From Helicobacter pullorum NCTC 12824 (GTDB lineage Bacteria; Campylobacterota; Campylobacteria; Campylobacterales; Helicobacteraceae), in contig NZ_JAERIT010000002.1 in the NCBI RefSeq assembly GCF_017979475.1, forward strand, positions 186,001-250,000: a stretch of DNA of 64,000 nt, given 5' to 3'. Position numbers and translations under genes: made by a program. This document shows, piece by piece, positions 8,520-15,946 of this stretch; the first letter of the stretch is position 1; every line of letters starts with the position of its first letter. The notes beneath the pieces were generated by a model that saw nothing but the letters and a program-made list of their open reading frames with translations, was not told where the DNA came from and searched no databases.

Positions 8520-11499
8520 TGCTTTTACCTACTTTTACCAATAATCCATTTTCTACAAATTTTCTAATCCACTCTTTCATATCCAACAAACAAAAACCAC
8601 ATTTATCCGCAATCTCTATTAAATCCAACTTCCCATCACAATACATAAGCAAATTCCTCATATCTTTCACCATACCAAAAGTTTCCTTAGTCGAGAGTTG
8701 CGGATAAAGCCCTCTTTTGCCAAGCTGCGGTTCGCACAAAATGGTATTTTTATATACACCATTAATCTCCAAAACCTCTAAAATCTCACGCACCATCACA
8801 AAGCCACCTTGCAAACCTTTGGGACTAATAAAAGACAAATCATCTAAAGAAGTGTGATATTGTGAATATTCCCCAAACTTACTTCGCATTAAAGTGCAAA
8901 AGGGCAAATCCACACCCGGCGCACAATACTGCCTCTCATCACTTCCCCTTTGCAAATAAGAATAGGCTTTATATCCCCTATACCTTGAATTTAAAATATG
9001 CTTAGCAGCCCTATCTGCGAGGTTATTTCCAGCCCTTGATTCAAGATAAGAATACGCCCCCTCATCTCCAATACAAGTAAGCACAAACCCAGCCACACAT
9101 TTCTCCCTTAACTCCTCTAAATGCTGACTTAGATAATAAATCGCCCCTATGGTTTCAGGCACAAATAAGATTCTATAAGTGTAAAAATGTGGAATCTCAC
9201 TTAAATATTTTGCCAAATAAGTTGCCACACAGATTCCAGAAAGCTCGTTGTTTGCCATTTGCGGATGACAAATATAAGTGCTTAGGACAATCTCCTTGTT
9301 ACTCTCTCCCTTTATTACCACCTCTCCATAACTCATAAATCCGCTCTCAAGCTTTGAATCAATAACGACTTCAAACTTTTCTTTAGAATCTCCAAACTCT
9401 CTTTCTAGCTTTTCTCTTAGCTCCAAGCTCAAGCAAAATCCCCAATATTCTTTATAATAAGAAGTAATATAAGGAATAGCATTTTTCTGCTCTTTTAAAC
9501 TATGCAAATGCGATTTCAACTCCTCAAAAGTGAGAGATTCCCTCACAGGCACAGAATACCCCACCAAATGCAAATTATTCTCCCCAAAATCACAGATTTT
9601 CTCTCCACTAGGCGTGATAATATAAGCCTCATTTACATTCCATTCTTTTGGAATCTCCCAGTCAAAAACTTGAGTATGGCTTGGAACTTCATAAACTTTT
9701 AAATTCCCTCCTAAAATGCTATTAATAATCCTAAGTGTCTCCCTATTCCCATTCCCACTTAAAGAGCGAGGAATCTTAAAAAGTCTTTGTGCAAGCTCAT
9801 ACATCAAAACGCCAAAATTCTTCTTATTTTCTATGAATTGAGATTCAACCCAAACCCTAATTTGCTCTCTATCAATCTTGCCATTGCTATTAAGAGGAAA
9901 AGATTCCAAAGCTAAAATCTGCATTGGTATCATATAATGTGGCAATCTTTGTTTGCATATTTTTAGAATCTCATCACTCTTGATACTTTTAGCCTCAATC
10001 ACCCCCACAATACTTGTAATACCATCGTTTTTTATCACCACACTTACACTTTGTGTTTTGCTAACCTCCCTTAAAACATTATCAATTTCCAAAAGCTCCA
10101 CGCGGAATCCTTGAATCTTTACCTGAAAATCCACACGCCCCAAAAAGCAATACACTTCTTCCCCATTAATTTCTTTTAAAATCCCTAAATCTCCGGTTTT
10201 ATACCACCTTACCCCATTTTTGGTGATAAATTTCTGCTCTGTTTTTTCTCTATCATTCAAATAACCTTGTGCTATTTGATCCCCTCCTAGCCAAATTTCC
10301 CCTTTCTCCCCTTTTGTTACCTCATTTCCTGTCTCATCTCTTAAACTCACCAAAAGCCCATCAAATGGAATCCCTAAAGGCACAATCTTTTCTTGAAGTT
10401 CTGCCCCATAGCAATAAGACATAAAAGCAATTGTAGCCTCTGTGGGTCCATAGAGATTCTCCACCACACTATTTTTACACATCTCACTCCAAAGTTTAGC
10501 ATTCTGTGTTGGAAATTCCTCCCCACAAAACAACGACAATCTCAAACTTGTTATTAAATTAGGTTTTAAAGCTTTAAATTTTATCAAATAAGCAATCAAA
10601 GAAGGCACAGCAAAAAACACACTTAGATTATTTTGTATAATAAATTTAATGGGATTAAAAAGGGATTGCTTGGGAATCACACACAAAGTCGCTCCACTCA
10701 AAAATGCACAAAAAATATCATGCATACTTAAATCAAAAGTAATATCAAAGAAGTTTGAAATTCTATCTTGTGGGCTGAAGCGATACTTTGCAAGCATTCT
10801 CTGTGTATAGGCAAAGAGATTATCACGACTAACCATAACGCCCTTTGGCTCACCTGTGCTACCTGAAGTAAAAAGCAAATAAGCAGTTTTGCTAGGAAAA
10901 TTAGAAATGCTAGAAGAGCTACAATCACAACTTTGCTTAAAATCGCCCCCAAAAGCCGTACAAGATTGCAAGTTTGACTTCAAGCCAGATTCTATATGCG
11001 TTTCTAAGAGCCGCCATTTATTACAATCCAACTCTAAAATCTTTGGAATAACAATAAATTTATGCTTAGGGAATCTCTCCTCTAAATCCCCTAATTCCTC
11101 AACCACAATCACCAAAGATTCTAAAGATTCTGCAATCTCATCAAAAGAATCATAACATTCCCTTCCTAAAAACATTATCCCAGCACCGCTTCGTTTTATC
11201 ATAGACAAAAGTCGTTGGCTTGGAAATTTTGGATTTAGCGGGACATAGGTTTGATAAACTAAAATACAAGCAAGAATAGAAGTATAAACTAAAGCACTCC
11301 GAGAAGCAAAAATAAGTATTTTATCAGAATTAACTGCTAAATGCCCCCTCCCCCCACGCACATCAAGAATCAAAGATGCGAGAATCTTAGATTGAAAACC
11401 TAATTCTTGATAAGTAATTTTTGCCCCCTCTACCTCTAGGGCGATATTATTTGCATTTTTTACAAAAGATTCTTCTAATGCCTTACACAATAAGTCCAT
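8503..11499 (-). CDS. Adenylation enzyme fused to an M28-like (DUF4910-type) aminopeptidase domain
   Basis: A 998-residue two-part protein. Residues 1-545 are an NRPS-type adenylation domain: LLFTSGSTGEPKGV near 210, YGPTEAT near 350, RWYKTGDLG near 425, GRVDFQVKIQGFRVE near 455 and NGKIDR near 538. The Asp of FDLSMHDIF corresponds to the residue that binds the amino group of amino-acid substrates. No carrier, condensation or thioesterase domain follows. Instead residues 600-925 resemble the DUF2172/DUF4910 M28-like fold, with CHPQMANNELSG near 743, PETIGA near 780 and GSDERQYCAPGVDLP near 851, and a winged-helix tail ends the protein. Such M28-like proteins occur in polysaccharide loci. The start has AAAGGAA, which overlaps the ABC-F stop. 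The product is unknown. Confidence 0.85.
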   Translation of the reverse strand: MDLLCKALEESFVKNANNIALEVEGAKITYQELGFQSKILASLILDVRGGRGHLAVNSDKILIFASRSALVYTSILACILVYQTYVPLNPKFPSQRLLSMIKRSGAGIMFLGRECYDSFDEIAESLESLVIVVEELGDLEERFPKHKFIVIPKILELDCNKWRLLETHIESGLKSNLQSCTAFGGDFKQSCDCSSSSISNFPSKTAYLLFTSGSTGEPKGVMVSRDNLFAYTQRMLAKYRFSPQDRISNFFDITFDLSMHDIFCAFLSGATLCVIPKQSLFNPIKFIIQNNLSVFFAVPSLIAYLIKFKALKPNLITSLRLSLFCGEEFPTQNAKLWSEMCKNSVVENLYGPTEATIAFMSYCYGAELQEKIVPLGIPFDGLLVSLRDETGNEVTKGEKGEIWLGGDQIAQGYLNDREKTEQKFITKNGVRWYKTGDLGILKEINGEEVYCFLGRVDFQVKIQGFRVELLEIDNVLREVSKTQSVSVVIKNDGITSIVGVIEAKSIKSDEILKICKQRLPHYMIPMQILALESFPLNSNGKIDREQIRVWVESQFIENKKNFGVLMYELAQRLFKIPRSLSGNGNRETLRIINSILGGNLKVYEVPSHTQVFDWEIPKEWNVNEAYIITPSGEKICDFGENNLHLVGYSVPVRESLTFEELKSHLHSLKEQKNAIPYITSYYKEYWGFCLSLELREKLEREFGDSKEKFEVVIDSKLESGFMSYGEVVIKGESNKEIVLSTYICHPQMANNELSGICVATYLAKYLSEIPHFYTYRILFVPETIGAIYYLSQHLEELREKCVAGFVLTCIGDEGAYSYLESRAGNNLADRAAKHILNSRYRGYKAYSYLQRGSDERQYCAPGVDLPFCTLMRSKFGEYSQYHTSLDDLSFISPKGLQGGFVMVREILEVLEINGVYKNTILCEPQLGKRGLYPQLSTKETFGMVKDMRNLLMYCDGKLDLIEIADKCGFCLLDMKEWIRKFVENGLLVKVGKSNVVES

Positions 11500-11508
11500 A
11501 ATATTCCT

Positions 11509-13104
11509 TTATTCTAAATTTTGTGAGGCAAGATATTCCTCATAGCTTCCACGAAAATCTACCACTTCATTATTTTCTTTAAACTCTATGATTCGATTTG
11601 CAAATGCATCGATTAATTCCCTATCATGACTTACACAAATCACATTCCCACTATATTTATAAAGTGCTTCCCCTAGTGCAATGATTGCTTCTAAATCTAA
11701 ATGATTCGTTGGTTCATCAAGCACCAAAAAATTTCCACCCTCTAACATAAGCTTGCTTAGCATTATTCTGTGTTTTTCTCCACCACTTAGTGACCCCACA
11801 CTTTTTTCTTGCTCCTCTCCACTAAAAAGCATTCTACCCAAAGCATTGCGTATTTCTGTTGTTTCTTTCTTTTTATCAAACCCACGCAAATATTCATAAA
11901 GGCTCTCTTCACCTTTGATGATTTCAGTTGTATTCTGAGGAAAATACCCCCTCTCAATTGTTGCACCCCATTTAATAGTGCCACTTTGAGGTTTTAGATT
12001 CTCACAAATTAGCTCACAAAATGTAGTTTTTCCAATCCCATTGCGTCCAATTAATGCGATTTTATCTCCGGGCAAAATATCCAAAGTCAAATCTTTTAAA
12101 ACACACAAATCCCCATAGCTAAAATTTAATTTTATGATATTTAAAGCCTCATTGCCAATGGTTCGATTTACCCTAAACACAATGCTAGGATCTCTGCGAC
12201 TTGAAACTTCTAGGGCTTGAATATCAAGCTTTTCAAGTTGCTTTTGGCGGCTTGTGGCTTGTTTTGCCTTAGAAGCATTAGCAGAAAATCTCGCAATAAA
12301 AGATTCTAATTCTTCTTTTTCTTTGAGTTTTTTATTGCGTTCGGCTTCTTGCTGTTTGGCAATCAAAGTTGAAGCAATATACCAATCATCATAATTCCCG
12401 CTAAATTCCCTCACACTTCTAAAATCTAAATCTAATATATGCGTGCAAACACTATTTAAAAAATGCCTATCATGCGAAATAACTACAAGCGTCCCTTCAT
12501 GCCGCTTCAACTGCTCTTCAAGATAACTAATTGCACGCAAATCCAAATTGTTTGTCGGTTCATCTAAAAACAAAATATCCGGTTTAGGGAACAACACTTG
12601 AGCCAAAAGCACTTTAAACTTATCTCCCCCTGTAAGAGTACTCATCAATTCATCATGAATCGTAGCAGAAAACCCCAAATCCTCCAAAATCTTCTCAATT
12701 TGCACATCATATTCATAAGTAGGATCCTCTTCTGCACAAATTATCTCTAGCTCCCCTAGACGCTCATTAACCTCATCGCTAAAATCACCTGCTTCATAAA
12801 GTTTTTCTTTTTCTTTGATTGCATCATACAAGCGTTTATTTCCATAAAGCACACAATCTTTGATACTAAAATCCTCAAAAGCAAACTGATTTTGCCCCAA
12901 AACTCCAAGTCTTGCATTAGGATTAAAAGAAATATCCCCACTTGTAGGCTCAATCTCACCACTTAATATCTTTAAAAAAGTAGATTTTCCTGCGCCATTT
13001 GCCCCAATTAACCCATATCTTTTGCCCTTATCAAGCTTCAAATTGACATTTTCAAAAAGCTTTTTTGTTGCATATTGCATAGAAAGTCCAGTAATTTGAA
13101 CCAT
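11509..13104 (-). CDS. ABC-F family ATPase (YbiT-like)
   Basis: A 531-residue protein with two ATP-binding cassettes and no membrane segments, typical of ABC-F proteins that act on the ribosome. The first cassette has GANGAGKSTFLKIL and the unusual signature LTGGDK; the second has GRNGIGKTTF, LSGGEKH and DEPTNHLDLEA. The linker between them (about residues 245-310) is charged and helical. Length and layout are closest to YbiT rather than Uup or YheS. It could be a translation factor or an antibiotic-protection protein; nothing here separates these. It starts 53 bases after uvrB and ends 9 bases before the adenylation gene, so all may share transcripts. Confidence 0.9.
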   Translation of the reverse strand: MVQITGLSMQYATKKLFENVNLKLDKGKRYGLIGANGAGKSTFLKILSGEIEPTSGDISFNPNARLGVLGQNQFAFEDFSIKDCVLYGNKRLYDAIKEKEKLYEAGDFSDEVNERLGELEIICAEEDPTYEYDVQIEKILEDLGFSATIHDELMSTLTGGDKFKVLLAQVLFPKPDILFLDEPTNNLDLRAISYLEEQLKRHEGTLVVISHDRHFLNSVCTHILDLDFRSVREFSGNYDDWYIASTLIAKQQEAERNKKLKEKEELESFIARFSANASKAKQATSRQKQLEKLDIQALEVSSRRDPSIVFRVNRTIGNEALNIIKLNFSYGDLCVLKDLTLDILPGDKIALIGRNGIGKTTFCELICENLKPQSGTIKWGATIERGYFPQNTTEIIKGEESLYEYLRGFDKKKETTEIRNALGRMLFSGEEQEKSVGSLSGGEKHRIMLSKLMLEGGNFLVLDEPTNHLDLEAIIALGEALYKYSGNVICVSHDRELIDAFANRIIEFKENNEVVDFRGSYEEYLASQNLE

Positions 13105-13157
13105 AAAAATCCTTAAAAAATAGATTGCAAAATCATAATAAATTCTTTCTTAAACTC

Positions 13158-15134
13158 TTATAGACTCCGCATTTTTGCTATTTCATCTCTTAATCTTGCT
13201 GCTTCCTCAAAATCCAATCTTTTAGCAGCTTCATGCATTTTTTTGGTGAGTTCTTTTACTAGCTTTTCTCTCTCTATTTTTGGCATTTTTTCTTTCTTTT
13301 TAGCCTTTTCATAAAGCATTCCCAAATCTTGATTTTTTAGATTTTCATCAAGTTTTCTTGAAACACTTTGTGGCGTGATATTATGAGCTTTGTTAAAGGC
13401 TTCTTGTTTTGCCCTACGATAATCTGTAACTTCCATCGCCTTTTTAAGCGAAGGGGTAATTTTGTCTGCAAAGAGCAAAACCCTTCCATTGACATTTCTA
13501 GCAGCTCTTCCCATTGTTTGAATCAAACTCGTCTCACTACGCAAAAATCCCTCTTTGTCCGCGTCCAAAATCGCCACCAAAGAAACTTCGGGCAAATCAA
13601 GCCCTTCACGCAAAAGATTAATTCCCACCAAAATATCAAATTCCCCTACTCTAAGTCCTCTGATGATTTGATTACGCTCAATTGCATCAATTTCTGAATG
13701 CATATACCGCACTTTCAACCCCAAATCGCTATAATACCGCGTCAATTCCTCTGCCATTTTTTTAGTAAGTGCCGTTACTAGCACCTTCTCGCCCCTTGCA
13801 ATGACTTTTTTAGCCTCATCATACAGCACTTCTACTTGATTTTCTACACTCAAAACTTCATAAATAGGGTCTAGCAAGCCCGTTGGTCGAATTAATTGCT
13901 CTGCAATATGATTCTTGCTTAACTCTAACTCTTTTTGTGCGGGTGTAGCAGAAACAAAAAGGAAATGTGGGGCTTTGTGGATAAATTCCTCATATTTCAA
14001 AGGGCGGTTATCCAATGCACTAGGCAAGCGGAATCCATACTCCACAAGCACTTCTTTGCGACTTCTATCGCCTGCATACATTCCGCCAAATTGTGGCAAA
14101 CTCACATGCGATTCATCTACAATCAATAAATAAGGCTTGTTTTTTTGGGCAAAATAATCCAACAAAGAATAAGGTGTCTCACCGGGTTTTTTGCCTGTTA
14201 AATGCCTTGCATAATTTTCTATCCCCTTGCAAATTCCCGTTGATTCTATCATTTCCAAATCAAACTCTGTGCGAGATTTGAGCCTCTCATATTCCACCAT
14301 TTTATTTTCTTTTTTAAAAAAATCCAGTCGTTCTGCAAGCTCTTTTTCAATACTTTTGATTGCTATCTTTAGCCTATCAGCCCCAACAATAAAAGGATTT
14401 GCAGCATATAATACAAAAGATTCTAAATTTCTTATAGGTTTTTTGTCAATGCTATCTAGGATTGTAATTTTCTCCAATTCATCACCAAAAAATTCCAATC
14501 TCACCACTTCATCTTCACTATAAGCTGGATAAATATCAACCACTTCTCCATTTACCCTAAAATCCCCTCTATCAAAGAATGAATCATTGCGTTTATAGCC
14601 CATTTCCACCAATCGCAAAAGCATAGATTTTTGATGATAACTCTCGCCTACTTCAAACTTTTCTATCATCTCCAAGTATTCTTTGGGATTCCCCAAACCA
14701 TAGTTTGCAGACACTGATGCTACCACAATCGTATCATCATAAGCCAAAAGTGAAGTAGTCGCAGATAATCTCAATCTCTCCAACTCATCATTAATGCTAG
14801 AATCTTTTTCAATAAATAAATCTTGACGAGGGATATACGCTTCTGGCTGATAATAATCAAAGTGAGAAATAAAATATTCCACATGGTTTTTGGGGAAAAA
14901 TCCTTTAAACTCACTAAAAAGCTGTGCGGCAAGAGTTTTATTGTGCGTCATAATCAAAGTTGGCATTTGCAACTCTTGAATAATATGTGCCATAGAAAAA
15001 GTTTTCCCACTACCTGTAACACCAATTAAGGTTTGGTATTGAGAACCATCTTTGATAAAGCCACTCAGCTTTTCTATGGCTTGTGGCTGGTCCCCTGCTG
15101 GTTTGTAAGATGAGTTTAAAACAAATTTTTGCAT
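13158..15134 (-). CDS. uvrB: UvrABC excinuclease subunit B
   Basis: UvrB is the damage-verifying helicase-like subunit of nucleotide excision repair. The 658-residue protein has the Walker A motif GVTGSGKT near residue 40, the beta-hairpin region rich in tyrosines ([12 protein letters not shown]) near 93, DESHVS near 338, the helicase motif [12 protein letters not shown] near 540, and a C-terminal UVR coiled coil ([16 protein letters not shown]) that binds UvrC. Length and motifs are normal. Confidence 0.97.
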   Translation of the reverse strand: MQKFVLNSSYKPAGDQPQAIEKLSGFIKDGSQYQTLIGVTGSGKTFSMAHIIQELQMPTLIMTHNKTLAAQLFSEFKGFFPKNHVEYFISHFDYYQPEAYIPRQDLFIEKDSSINDELERLRLSATTSLLAYDDTIVVASVSANYGLGNPKEYLEMIEKFEVGESYHQKSMLLRLVEMGYKRNDSFFDRGDFRVNGEVVDIYPAYSEDEVVRLEFFGDELEKITILDSIDKKPIRNLESFVLYAANPFIVGADRLKIAIKSIEKELAERLDFFKKENKMVEYERLKSRTEFDLEMIESTGICKGIENYARHLTGKKPGETPYSLLDYFAQKNKPYLLIVDESHVSLPQFGGMYAGDRSRKEVLVEYGFRLPSALDNRPLKYEEFIHKAPHFLFVSATPAQKELELSKNHIAEQLIRPTGLLDPIYEVLSVENQVEVLYDEAKKVIARGEKVLVTALTKKMAEELTRYYSDLGLKVRYMHSEIDAIERNQIIRGLRVGEFDILVGINLLREGLDLPEVSLVAILDADKEGFLRSETSLIQTMGRAARNVNGRVLLFADKITPSLKKAMEVTDYRRAKQEAFNKAHNITPQSVSRKLDENLKNQDLGMLYEKAKKKEKMPKIEREKLVKELTKKMHEAAKRLDFEEAARLRDEIAKMRSL

Positions 15135-15231
15135 AGTTTAGATTCATTACCTTTTGTGGAGTTTAACCATAATTATAGCCAAAGTATTATCAATTTTCAC
15201 ATGCTAAAAAATTACTCTTTGGGGCTATAAT

Positions 15232-15422
15232 GTGCAAAAATCTAATGATTTGTTAGGAAAGAAATTAAAAGAAGCAAAAAAGCGTCTTTTTCAAAAGCAC
15301 TCGGTATTACAAAAAACAATCAAAAAAAAGAAATCAATAAAATTACAACAACCTCATCAATAAATATAGAGATAAAACATTTCATAGCTGATATTTACCT
15401 AAAAAGTGTGAGGGGAAATTAA
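15232..15422 (+). pseudogene. Possible small gene with a frameshift at an A-AAA-AAG site
   Basis: Two overlapping frames look like one short protein. From GTG at 15232 the frame reads VQKSNDLLGKKLKEAKK to 15282. Shifting back one base at the run A AAA AAG gives ASFSKALGITKNN and continues, ending in IADIYLKSVRGN before TAA at 15420-15422, about 64 residues in all. The zero frame stops at 15363. A lost A in the run, a sequencing error or programmed -1 slippage would all explain it. Against a gene: there is no ATG, and a TATAAT (15226-15231) overlaps the GTG, so the promoter may instead start an RNA after it. I do not recognise the protein. Confidence 0.3.
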
Positions 15423-15648
15423 CTCTTAAACAACAAAATGAAGTGTTTTATTTTTCTCTTATCTATCACAAATTGCTTTTATGATAAAAAGTATAGGCAA
15501 TTTTCACTGAGCAATTTTATATAGAATCTTTCTTGCATTTTTTGATTTTTAATTCCATTTGGTATTGTGTTAGATTCTAAAGCTTTGAGTAGCGATATTT
15601 AGGGATTTTTTGTATTATCATATTTGAAACATTATGTAGCATAAAAAG
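15423..15648. other. Intergenic stretch with no recognised feature
   Basis: Between the possible frameshifted gene and tRNA-Phe the sequence is very AT-rich, with stops in all frames. I see no hairpin terminator, repeat or convincing promoter beyond short AT-rich hexamers. Confidence 0.5.
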
Positions 15649-15724
15649 TGGTGGCTCGAGGCGGAATCGAACCACCGACACGGAGATTTTCAGTCTCCTG
15701 CTCTACCGACTGAGCTATCGAGCC
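15649..15724 (-). tRNA. tRNA-Phe (GAA anticodon)
   Basis: A complete 76-base cloverleaf on the minus strand. The acceptor stem GGCTCGA pairs with TCGAGCC, the D arm is GCTC...GAGC, and the anticodon arm GGAGA-CTGAAAA-TCTCC presents GAA. The T arm is GGTGG-TTCGATT-CCGCC, and discriminator A is followed by an encoded CCA. It stands alone between the 42-residue gene and the uvrB upstream region. Confidence 0.97.
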
Positions 15725-15817
15725 ATTTAAAAACGGAAGTAGAATTATATAGTTTTGTTATTTAATATTTTCTTAAATATCCCTACTTTCTTCTACTCCC
15801 CTGCAAGATAAAGCATT

Positions 15818-15946
15818 TTAGTGCTTTTTTGCTTGTTTTTTAAGAAACTTATACCCCATCCACATCAAAAACACGACGACAAAAATACTCACCCAAGTTT
15901 CATCGGCTCCAACAGGCTTAGAAAAATCAAAAAAATTCTCAAACAC
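15818..15946 (-). CDS. Small single-span membrane protein coupled to ileS
   Basis: A 42-residue frame starts with GTG whose G is the last base of the ileS TAG, with a strong GGAGGGG ribosome site inside the ileS 3' end. The protein begins FENFFDFSKPVGADE, has one hydrophobic span (WVSIFVVVFLMWMGYKF) and ends in a basic tail KKQAKKH, so the N terminus should face the periplasm and the tail the cytoplasm. I do not recognise the family. The good ribosome site, stop-start overlap and positive-inside layout argue that it is real. It may assist a membrane complex, but nothing in the sequence names one. Confidence 0.6.
   Translation of the reverse strand: MFENFFDFSKPVGADETWVSIFVVVFLMWMGYKFLKKQAKKH

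Noticed and set aside
15811-15840. AAGCA...TGCTT hairpin followed by T-rich DNA on the plus strand
   Set aside because: No plus-strand gene ends here and the stem is only five pairs; it overlaps the end of the 42-residue gene on the other strand.
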